This document shows, one piece after another, positions 17,770 through 25,280 of a stretch of DNA of 64,000 nt; position 1 is the first letter of the stretch; every line of letters starts with the position of its first letter. The stretch spans positions 152,799 through 216,798 of the forward strand of contig NZ_CANLRL010000009.1 of NCBI RefSeq assembly GCF_947493595.1, in the 5' to 3' direction. The notes under the pieces are model-generated. The model worked only from the letters and a program-made list of their open reading frames with translations, was not told where the DNA came from and did not search any database. Position numbers and translations under genes: made by a program. The stretch comes from an uncultured Shimia sp. Lineage in GTDB: Bacteria > Pseudomonadota > Alphaproteobacteria > Rhodobacterales > Rhodobacteraceae.

Positions 17770-19032
17770 TCAGCTCAGCTGCGTTTCCAAATGCGTGATA
17801 CGTTTTTGTACGAGGTCGATATGCATGCGTGCATGATAAGCTGTTTGGCGATACGCCGGTGGCAACTTCAGCTGCGAAATCCGGTGATCAACTTCTTCTA
17901 GCTCTTCGGACATGCCCGCCAGTTCATCTGCTGTACACTTCGGTCCCATCTGCGCTTCGATCTCGCGGATGCGCCCGTAGTGCTTCCACACCTGCCAGCC
18001 GCGAAAATAGGCATAGATCATTGGCAAAACCCGCAGAAGCGGGAGCAGCAAGAACAGGATGGGCAAGGTCAGCAGGAACAGTCGATTGACCTGCGCCGCC
18101 ATCCAATAGGGCAACAGGCTGTGCCAGGTACTTGGTCCATCTTCAATCAATTGCCGCGCCACGCTGTTTTCCGGGATGCCGATGCCACGTGGCTCCGGGA
18201 AAGTGCCACGCGGGGTCAGCACATCATGCCCGCGATGCAGCTCCTTAGCCGCCATGGTTAGCCGGTTCACCAATGCCGGATGCAAATTGGGGTCAATCAC
18301 CAGCTGGGCTTTGAGGGCCAGAAACTGTCGCGCTTCGGCCGGTTGTACCGGGTTCAATGAGACCCCCCCTGTAGGGACTTCGACCAGATCGGCATAGTCC
18401 AAATGCCGCGCAATTGCGTCTGTGTAGGACAGGCGTAGAATGTCGATGTCCTCATAGCCAAAAGCTTGCCGCAAATAGGGGGCCTCGATGCTGCTGACAA
18501 AAAAGGCCATATCGATTTCACCGGCCCGCAACGCAAAAATCGCCTGGGAAAAACCGACATCCACCAGCGTGTTGGCACCTTTGTCCATCCCAACCGCATC
18601 CTGAAAATCCGCAAAGGCTACCGCTGTTCCAGAGCCACGCTTGCCTGCCGCAATTGTAAGGTCACGCCACAAAGCTGGGTTTGTGGGAATCTTGTGCCCG
18701 GTATGGGCCAAGAAAATCATTGGCTCATAAAATACGCCACCTATCGATTCCGCAGTACCATCAACCACGTCAATGCCTGCCTGCAAAAATGCGGCATCCG
18801 CCATGCCGTTAGACATCAGCTCGGCATTGTCCACTGACCCATTGGTGTGCACAATCTGCACGTCAATGCCATCCCGCGCCAGAACGTCTCGATAACGCTC
18901 GGCCATAAGTGTGTAGGCGCCGCCTTGTGTGCCTGCGGCAATTTTAATCGCGTTTGGCGGCAGCAACATAAACAACACCAACGACACACAAATGGCGAGG
19001 CTCAAGGTGGTGATGAATATCCAAAGTCGCAT
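17770..19032 (-). CDS. Membrane-anchored TAXI-type TRAP solute-binding protein
   Basis: A 420-residue protein. An N-terminal hydrophobic segment (LWIFITTLSLAICVSLVLFML) is followed by a TAXI-type binding domain (IKIAAGTQGGAYTLMAERYRDVL ... DVQIVHTNGSVDNAELMSNG ... ADAAFLQAGID). TAXI proteins normally end near 320 residues. This one continues with two adjoining hydrophobic helices (NRLFLLTLPILFLLLPLLRVLPMIYAYF) and a charged coiled-coil-like tail (YGRIREIEAQMG ... RISQLKLPPAYRQTAYHARMHIDL). No TAXI permease gene is adjacent. I chose the ATG at 19032 because the upstream extension lacks a signal peptide. It may be a membrane-tethered sensor or scaffold rather than a free periplasmic receptor; that is inference. 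Confidence 0.82.
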   Translation of the reverse strand: MRLWIFITTLSLAICVSLVLFMLLPPNAIKIAAGTQGGAYTLMAERYRDVLARDGIDVQIVHTNGSVDNAELMSNGMADAAFLQAGIDVVDGTAESIGGVFYEPMIFLAHTGHKIPTNPALWRDLTIAAGKRGSGTAVAFADFQDAVGMDKGANTLVDVGFSQAIFALRAGEIDMAFFVSSIEAPYLRQAFGYEDIDILRLSYTDAIARHLDYADLVEVPTGGVSLNPVQPAEARQFLALKAQLVIDPNLHPALVNRLTMAAKELHRGHDVLTPRGTFPEPRGIGIPENSVARQLIEDGPSTWHSLLPYWMAAQVNRLFLLTLPILFLLLPLLRVLPMIYAYFRGWQVWKHYGRIREIEAQMGPKCTADELAGMSEELEEVDHRISQLKLPPAYRQTAYHARMHIDLVQKRITHLETQLS

Positions 19033-19167
19033 GGTAAAGCTGCCAAAACATTCCGATTTTTGCGACGGTATCCCCCCGCCGCGCGGCAAACAAGTGCCCA
19101 GACCGTCGCGCAGCAAAAAGCCCGCAACCATGTGGCGCGGGCTTAAGTCTTACTGAAGTGGCGACGC

Positions 19168-19722
19168 TTACTGTGCGCAGACGCCCACAAGCTCTTCGTA
19201 TTGTGTGGTGATCCAACCCAAGGCTTGCTGTGGGTCGCGGTCATCAATCTTGCGTGTGATGCGGCTAAACACAGCGGCGGAGCGGCTGTCGTCCACCATC
19301 GCCACGGATTGGCTGGTGATCACGGTTTCGTACACAAAGAAGGCAATCGCCACCAACAGGATGCCGCGCAACACACCAAAGATAAAGCCAAGCCCCTGAT
19401 CAATGCCGCCAAGCGCAGATCGCTGCACTATGGAGGAAAACAGCGGCGTGAACAGCGAAACCACGATGAGCGCCAGCGCAAATACACCAGCAAAGGCGGC
19501 GATGATCGACAGTTCACAGCTGTCGGACAAATACTGCCCCAAAACCGGGATTTCTTTGACCATCGGCTGTATCGTGCCCGCAAACATAAAGGCCAAGATC
19601 GCGGCCGCGATCCACCCTGCGATGGCCATACCTTCGCGCACAACACCCCGGCTATAGGCCAGAAGCGCTGAAACGATGATCACACCTGCGACCACGGCAT
19701 CGATAATTGTGAAGCCTTCCAT
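19168..19722 (-). CDS. cvpA: CvpA family protein
   Basis: A 184-residue inner-membrane protein with four hydrophobic segments. It starts MEGFTIIDAVVAGVIIVSALLAYSRGVVREGMAI, which is the CvpA pattern (D-x-x-V ... S-x-x-x-Gly-x-x-R-E). The loop SALGGIDQGLGFIFGVLRGILLV is also typical. CvpA is needed for colicin V production in E. coli and contributes to envelope stress tolerance; its molecular role is not settled. radA ends 59 bases before... upstream on the same strand, so the two are likely co-transcribed. Confidence 0.92.
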   Translation of the reverse strand: MEGFTIIDAVVAGVIIVSALLAYSRGVVREGMAIAGWIAAAILAFMFAGTIQPMVKEIPVLGQYLSDSCELSIIAAFAGVFALALIVVSLFTPLFSSIVQRSALGGIDQGLGFIFGVLRGILLVAIAFFVYETVITSQSVAMVDDSRSAAVFSRITRKIDDRDPQQALGWITTQYEELVGVCAQ

Positions 19723-19781
19723 GTATTCTCGTCCCCTTTGACCGCCCCCGGCCAGATTTTCACTTTTTAACTCTCGGCCTG

Positions 19782-21149
19782 TCAGCCCGCTCCGAATACC
19801 TCTCCCACAAAGCTTGCCAAATCCCCAATGCGGTTGAGATTGATACCTTCAACCTTCGCGGACTTGCCACCTTTCGGAGCGATTGCGGACGTGAAACCAA
19901 GTTTTTGGGCTTCTTTCAACCTATTTTCCGTCTGACTGACCGATCGGAGGGCCCCGGATAGGCTGATTTCGCCAAAAACCACGGTCTCGGCGGGCAGCGC
20001 ACTGTCTTCGCGCGCGGAGATCAGCGCACAGGCCACCGCGAGGTCCGCTGCCGGTTCCGAAATTTTCATGCCGCCAGCCACGTTCAGATACACATCCAGC
20101 CCGGCAAAGGGAATCCCGCAACGTGATTCTAGTACCGCGAGAATCATCGCCAACCGTCCGCTGTCCCAGCCCACCACCGTACGGCGCGATTGGCTGTGCG
20201 GCGAGGGCGCAACCAAAGCCTGCAACTCGATCAGTACAGGACGTGTGCCTTCAATGCCGGCAAACACCACGCTGCCGGGGCTTGGCGCGCCGCGATCTGC
20301 CAAGAACAGCGCACTTGGGTTGGCCACTTCAGCCAAGCCGCGCCCGGTCATTTCAAACACGCCAATTTCGTCGGCAGGTCCAAAGCGGTTTTTCACGGCG
20401 CGCAGAATCCGGAACTGATGTCCGCGCTCGCCTTCAAAATAGAGCACTGTATCCACCATGTGCTCCACCACGCGGGGACCGGCGATCTGACCCTCTTTGG
20501 TCACGTGGCCGACCAATACAATCGCCATGCCTTTGCGCTTGGCAAAAGCGGTGAGTTCATGAGCCGCTGCGCGCACCTGGCTGACGGAGCCGGGCGCGCT
20601 GGCAACAGAGTCGCTCCACATTGTTTGAATGGAATCGATGATTGCCAATTGCGGCTTTTCAGCTTCCAACGTGGTCAGAATATCGCGCAGGTTTGTGTCG
20701 GCGGCCAACAATACCGGGCTTTCGGTCAGGCCCAAACGCTGCGCCCGCATCCGAACCTGTGCGCTGGCTTCTTCGCCGCTCACATAAATGGTCTTCACAC
20801 CTTGCCGCGCAAACCGCGCAGCCGCTTGAAGCAGCAACGTGGATTTGCCGATCCCCGGATCACCGCCTACAAGAATAGCGCTTGCCGGCACCAGGCCGCC
20901 GCCCAGTACACGGTCTAGCTCTTTTACATTGCTCAAGGTCCGTGGCGGCGGGGCTTCCTCAGTGCGCAAATCGGACAGCTCAATGCGCCGCCCCTTGGCC
21001 GTGCCAAGCGACGATCCTGATGGGCCAGCGCCAAAAGGCGCTTCCTCCACAATGGTGTTCCATTCGCCGCAGCCTTCGCATCGGCCAGACCATTTGGAAA
21101 ACTGTGCGCCACAACTGGAGCAATTGAATTGGGTTTTGCTTTTTGCCAT
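19782..21149 (-). CDS. radA: DNA repair protein RadA
   Basis: A 455-residue RecA-related ATPase that promotes branch migration in recombination repair. The N-terminal zinc finger is CSSCGAQFSKWSGRCEGCGEW. Walker A is GGDPGIGKSTLLLQ and the RadA-specific motif is VKNRFGPADEIGVFEM. The C-terminal Lon-protease-like domain contains LDVYLNVAGGMKISEPAADLAVA. I chose the ATG at 21149 (MAKSKTQFNCSSCG), the family's usual start, over the frame start at 21167. The upstream PqiA-like gene ends 17 bases before it. Confidence 0.96.
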   Translation of the reverse strand: MAKSKTQFNCSSCGAQFSKWSGRCEGCGEWNTIVEEAPFGAGPSGSSLGTAKGRRIELSDLRTEEAPPPRTLSNVKELDRVLGGGLVPASAILVGGDPGIGKSTLLLQAAARFARQGVKTIYVSGEEASAQVRMRAQRLGLTESPVLLAADTNLRDILTTLEAEKPQLAIIDSIQTMWSDSVASAPGSVSQVRAAAHELTAFAKRKGMAIVLVGHVTKEGQIAGPRVVEHMVDTVLYFEGERGHQFRILRAVKNRFGPADEIGVFEMTGRGLAEVANPSALFLADRGAPSPGSVVFAGIEGTRPVLIELQALVAPSPHSQSRRTVVGWDSGRLAMILAVLESRCGIPFAGLDVYLNVAGGMKISEPAADLAVACALISAREDSALPAETVVFGEISLSGALRSVSQTENRLKEAQKLGFTSAIAPKGGKSAKVEGINLNRIGDLASFVGEVFGAG

Positions 21150-21166
21150 GTTCTCGTTTTGGACCA

Positions 21167-21601
21167 CTACCGCTTGCGGGTCAAATGACTAATCGCCAGA
21201 GACGCCAAAATGCAGGTGGTAAATAGATACAATCCCCACCCGGTTTCCACCGTGACATGGCCGGCGCCTTTCACAATCACAACATAGAGTGCGATCAAAA
21301 ACACATCCGCCATGGCCAATTTGCCCAGCCATTCCAGCGCCGGCAGCACCTTGCGCCGCATCATGCCAAACTGGATCAGCGCAAGCCCAATCACCTTCAT
21401 ATACGGCGCAAAGATGGCCAGGAATGTCACAAGCAACGCCAGCGCGACATCCGTGTCCCACAACGACTGTAAACCGGACACAATCGAAATTTCGCTCAAC
21501 CCAAACAATGGCAAAAGTCCGGCCCGCATCAATGGTGCAAACCAAGCGATGGGAAAAAGGAACAGCAAAGAAAGGTTGCACAGGCGCAAAACGTGGGTCA
21601 T
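21167..21601 (-). CDS. Paraquat-inducible protein A-like membrane protein
   Basis: A 144-residue protein with four hydrophobic segments, corresponding to a single PqiA domain: LCNLSLLFLFPIAWFAPLMRAG, ALALLVTFLAIFAPYMKVIGLAL, LEWLGKLAMADVFLIALYVVIVKG and WGLYLFTTCILASLAISHLTRKR. The MADVF block is characteristic. PqiA proteins of E. coli work with MCE-domain lipid-transport proteins, but none is adjacent here. I chose the ATG at 21601 (MTHVLRLCNLSLL). It is the first gene of the pqiA-like/radA/cvpA run. The 235 bases upstream (21602-21836) contain two short hairpins and no gene. Confidence 0.82.
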   Translation of the reverse strand: MTHVLRLCNLSLLFLFPIAWFAPLMRAGLLPLFGLSEISIVSGLQSLWDTDVALALLVTFLAIFAPYMKVIGLALIQFGMMRRKVLPALEWLGKLAMADVFLIALYVVIVKGAGHVTVETGWGLYLFTTCILASLAISHLTRKR

Positions 21602-21836
21602 GGCGAAAGAGCTATGCGCAACCTTTGGCCAACGCAAGCTGTGACCCTCGGGGAATTTGGCACCTCGCTTCCTGCCAACCTCCTAAACTTGGAGGTTGAA
21701 CTGCCGCCTTCAAACGACACGATGGCTGCTCCGAGCAGGCGGGGCGCACCGGTGTTGCCAGTATTCGATGTGCGCTGAGTACCATTTTTGTCTCAGCACA
21801 GCCCTGTTGCTCTTCGGTTGCGACGCCTGCGCGTTC

Positions 21837-23153
21837 CTAATCTTGCAGAGCCAAGTTCAAAAACCGCAAGAACGGTCCGATCAAATAGTCCGCAAACGTC
21901 GTCTCTCGACCCGTAAAAACAAGGTGCACAGGCATGTCTCTGGTCAAATTCAGGTACTCTCCCATTTCCTCGCGCAAGTGATCTCGGTCTTGCGCGTTCA
22001 TCACGGCGACCCCGTCATACCCCACAATCATGTTGTTCTGATCGCGTCGGGCTTCCGGTGACAGTGATGTCAGCGTGACGCGCACCTTGGGATGGTTGCG
22101 CTGCGGCAGGCCGGTCACGGTCATATATCCTTGCATCCCGACCCGGAGTTGGTCGATGGTCTGCGGATTGGCAAGGAAGGCCACATCCAATGTGTCTGAT
22201 GTGCGCGCCAATGTCACAACTGTGTCCCCTTGCGCAATCACCATGGCGGCCGTGTCATAGGGCAGAGACGCAACGATGCCATCATCCGGCGCCCGGATGT
22301 CTGCCTGATCGATCTGCGCTGACAGCCGCAACATCTGGAGCCGTAGGCGCGGAATCGCCTCCTCCAATTGCGCCTGCCGGTCCAGAATATTCTGACGGAA
22401 CTCCAACTTGTCACGCGCCACTTGCAGCTTGGCTTGTGTGGCTTGGCTGTCAAGGGACGCAATTTTCGCCTGTTCTCGGGCAAGATCGGCTTGGATGTTG
22501 AGAATGCTCTCCTTAAGGGCCTCGGTTTCGGCTGCGCGCAGGGCACCCCGATTTGCCAAAGTTGTGTAGCGATCCAAGCGGGCTTGCATCGAGTGTTGCC
22601 GGTTTGTGAGGTGCTGCAAGCTGGCATGATGGCGCTCTGCGCGCTGTCTGAGAGAGACCTCCAATTGATGTGTCATATCGGTGCGCAGAGTCAAAACCTC
22701 CCGCCTGACCTGCATGCGCTGTAAGGCCAGCTGCGTTTGAGGCGCCAATAGATCGGCCTGTTGCGCCGTCAAGTCACCGTCCAGTGCCGCCCGCAGTGCG
22801 GCGCGCTCTTCCTGCATCGGTGCTAGGGTGGCCTGCATTTCACCAAGCTCGGCTTCGGCGTCCGATGTGTCCAGTTGCATGAGAATTTGGCCTTTGTTGA
22901 CTGCGTCATGGGGCGCAACATGGACCTTGGCGATCTTGCCGCCAAAGCGGTGCTGAATGTCCAGGCTGGGTTTGCGTGTGTGTAAGTGGCCGCTTGCCGA
23001 GACTGACGTGGCAAGAGGCACGAGACAGGCCCAAAGACCCAAAATGGCCAGGGCGCACACAATGGTGTAGAGCCCGACGCGGAGCGGCTGGGTGACCTGA
23101 GACGGCAGGCCGCCCTCAGGTCTGGGGGACATGTGGGCGATCTCTGTGCTCAA
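21837..23153 (-). CDS. Type I secretion membrane fusion protein (HlyD/PrtE family)
   Basis: A 438-residue periplasmic adaptor. One transmembrane helix at about residues 27-47 (VGLYTIVCALAILGLWACLVPLA) is followed by the lipoyl-like entry GHLHTRKPSLDIQHRFGGKIAKVHVAPHDAVNKGQILMQLD. A long coiled coil spans about 110-290. The return strand ADIRAPDDGIVASLPYDTAAMVIAQGDTVVTL and the beta-barrel end MPVHLVFTGRETTFADYLIGPFLRFLNLALQD are typical of PrtE. It links the ABC exporter to an outer-membrane TolC-like channel, whose gene is not in the window. Its start overlaps the exporter stop by four bases (23150-23153). Confidence 0.92.
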   Translation of the reverse strand: MSTEIAHMSPRPEGGLPSQVTQPLRVGLYTIVCALAILGLWACLVPLATSVSASGHLHTRKPSLDIQHRFGGKIAKVHVAPHDAVNKGQILMQLDTSDAEAELGEMQATLAPMQEERAALRAALDGDLTAQQADLLAPQTQLALQRMQVRREVLTLRTDMTHQLEVSLRQRAERHHASLQHLTNRQHSMQARLDRYTTLANRGALRAAETEALKESILNIQADLAREQAKIASLDSQATQAKLQVARDKLEFRQNILDRQAQLEEAIPRLRLQMLRLSAQIDQADIRAPDDGIVASLPYDTAAMVIAQGDTVVTLARTSDTLDVAFLANPQTIDQLRVGMQGYMTVTGLPQRNHPKVRVTLTSLSPEARRDQNNMIVGYDGVAVMNAQDRDHLREEMGEYLNLTRDMPVHLVFTGRETTFADYLIGPFLRFLNLALQD

Positions 23154-25273
23154 TGTGCTGTCATCCCATTAAGCGGTTTGACGGATGTGGAAAGTGCAGC
23201 GCGGTAAACCGATTGCCCGTCTAGGTTTTGCACATCAAAGTTCTCGCTGAGTTGGGAGAGCATGGCAATTGCCGCCTCATCACGCGGCAAGTCCGACATG
23301 TTTGCCTCTGGTTGTCGCATCAGGCGTGCGACGCGCTGCACTGTTTTATCTGCATGTGTAGTCCGGTTTTCTGTCAATGAGATTTCACACCGGTGGTCGT
23401 TGAGAAACCGAAACAGAAAAACTGCCGTGCGTTGCGTGTCACGCGGGCCATCCACCAGTGCCAGATTAAACAGTTCGCTGGCAATCAGTTCTGCCCGTTG
23501 CGACAGCGCGGCATCATTGCTGCGGGAAAACTGGGCGCCAACCCAATCGGTGACGTCTTGCAAACTGGCACTCAAAATCGGCACCTCCAGCCGGCGGCGA
23601 CCGCCGCTCATCCGGCCCAAGACATCGCTCCGCGGGCCAAAGTCTGCCAAACGCCCCTTGTCGAGCGCCAACACGTGATCCGCCAGGCCCATGAGCCCTG
23701 ATCGGTGGATGACCATCACAATTGTGGTGCGCTGCTTTTTGAGGCGGGCAAGAACCGCGCATAATTGCCTCTCGCCGGCCGCATCTAACAAAGCGTTGGG
23801 TTCATCCAAAAACAGATAGCGCGGTTGATGAAAGATCGCCCGAGCCAGCGCCACGCGTTGCTTTTGCCCCGCTGACAACACAAACGGTGAGGCACCAACG
23901 TCTGTGTCATAAGACTGTGGCAGAGCCGAAATCAAGCCGTGCACTCCAGCGGTCTGGGCCGCCGCGATCACCCTCTTGTCGTTTGGCATAGTGGCAAATC
24001 CACAGATGTTGTCCGCGAGAGTGCCGTGAAACAGCTGTGCCTGCTGCGGCAGATACCCAATTTGAGCGGTCTGACTGTCTGGGGGCAGCGTATCGACCGC
24101 TGTCTCGTCCAGCCAGACGGTGCCAATGGGGCAGGGTGTTACCCCGGCAAGAGCCTCCAAAAGCGTGGATTTGCCGCTGCCGGAGGCGCCAACTATGGCA
24201 AGGCAACTGCCGGGAGAGAGGGCAAAGCTGATTCGATCCAGGCGCGGCGGCGCGCCGCCGCCTCTGGGGGAGATCAGCCCTTCACATTTCAAGGCACCCT
24301 CCAATCCGTCAATTTCGGTGTTGGTTTGGCGCGGGCATACCGGCAGTTGGCGCAAAGAAATCATGCTTTGTCTGGCGTGTTTCAACTCCTGTATGCTGGC
24401 AAAAACCGCCTCGAAACTGGCGACAGTTTTGGTGAGGATCAAACTGGCAGCAATCATGCCGCCTGCGCTCAATGCGTCTCCCACCACCAATGCTGCCCCA
24501 AGGCTCAGTCCCAAGAGCTGGGTCAAGCTGCGCAAATAGGCCTCCAGACCGATGGTCGCGACACGTCCCGGGGTCATTTGATCCTGTAGATCGCTGCGGT
24601 TTTTCTGAGCGGCAAAGAAGCGCTGGAACAGATTTTGGCTCAGGCCGGACAGGGCCGGGTGGGCAGACACCTTCTGCGCGTCACGCATTGCGCAGGCTTC
24701 GTAGTCTTTGGCCGCACGCAAGGAAGATCGCCGGCTGGCACCAGTGATTTGCGACGTCAATCGAATGGCTGCGGCCAGCGCGATCAGCGTCGCTGCAAGC
24801 ACAGCAAACCAGGGATGGATCAGCCACAGAACCAAGGTGAACACCGGCAGCCAGGGCAGGCTGAGCGCCGCACGGGCCGCTGGGCCCTCCAATGCGGTGT
24901 TGATGTCGTTGACCCGTGCCAACAGTGGCTGTCGATGACTGAGCGGTTGCGCGAGGACAATCGGCGCGCAGAATCGTTCGCACCAGCGAGCTGTGCGTTG
25001 CAGGGTGATGTCGCGCAGCCCATCCACAAAGGCCTGAAGCAAAAGTGCCATTGCGGCGATGCTCAACAGCAAAAGTAAAGTTTGCAAGTTTCCGGTGGGC
25101 AGGACCCGGTCCAGCACCTGCATCATAAAAATCGGGCTGACCAAGATGGCCAAGTTCGAGACGGCACTCAGCACAAGTAGTGGCGCGATCAGCCGGGTGA
25201 TTTCATGCAGGGGTGCCCCCGTGGGGCCCAGCGCGGACCCGGCGGTGGGGGGGGCATATGTTGGCTTGGTCAT
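23150..25273 (-). CDS. Type I secretion ABC exporter (PrtD-like) with C-terminal extension
   Basis: A 707-residue exporter ATPase. The N-terminal half has about six membrane helices (from LLVLSAVSNLAILVSPIFMMQVLDRVLPTGNLQTLLLLLSIAA). The nucleotide-binding domain has Walker A VGASGSGKSTLLEAL, signature LSAGQKQRVALARAI, and Walker B YLFLDEPNALLD. There is no N-terminal C39-like domain, as in PrtD. PrtD-type proteins usually end about 570-590 residues in. Here about 150 more residues follow (from LEVPILSASLQDVTDWVGAQ to the stop), mostly helical and unassigned. I chose the ATG at 25273 (MTKPTYAPP). It sits 7 bases behind the RTX gene, which is the obvious cargo. Confidence 0.9.
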   Translation of the reverse strand: MTKPTYAPPTAGSALGPTGAPLHEITRLIAPLLVLSAVSNLAILVSPIFMMQVLDRVLPTGNLQTLLLLLSIAAMALLLQAFVDGLRDITLQRTARWCERFCAPIVLAQPLSHRQPLLARVNDINTALEGPAARAALSLPWLPVFTLVLWLIHPWFAVLAATLIALAAAIRLTSQITGASRRSSLRAAKDYEACAMRDAQKVSAHPALSGLSQNLFQRFFAAQKNRSDLQDQMTPGRVATIGLEAYLRSLTQLLGLSLGAALVVGDALSAGGMIAASLILTKTVASFEAVFASIQELKHARQSMISLRQLPVCPRQTNTEIDGLEGALKCEGLISPRGGGAPPRLDRISFALSPGSCLAIVGASGSGKSTLLEALAGVTPCPIGTVWLDETAVDTLPPDSQTAQIGYLPQQAQLFHGTLADNICGFATMPNDKRVIAAAQTAGVHGLISALPQSYDTDVGASPFVLSAGQKQRVALARAIFHQPRYLFLDEPNALLDAAGERQLCAVLARLKKQRTTIVMVIHRSGLMGLADHVLALDKGRLADFGPRSDVLGRMSGGRRRLEVPILSASLQDVTDWVGAQFSRSNDAALSQRAELIASELFNLALVDGPRDTQRTAVFLFRFLNDHRCEISLTENRTTHADKTVQRVARLMRQPEANMSDLPRDEAAIAMLSQLSENFDVQNLDGQSVYRAALSTSVKPLNGMTAH

Positions 25274-25280
25274 GGTCACC

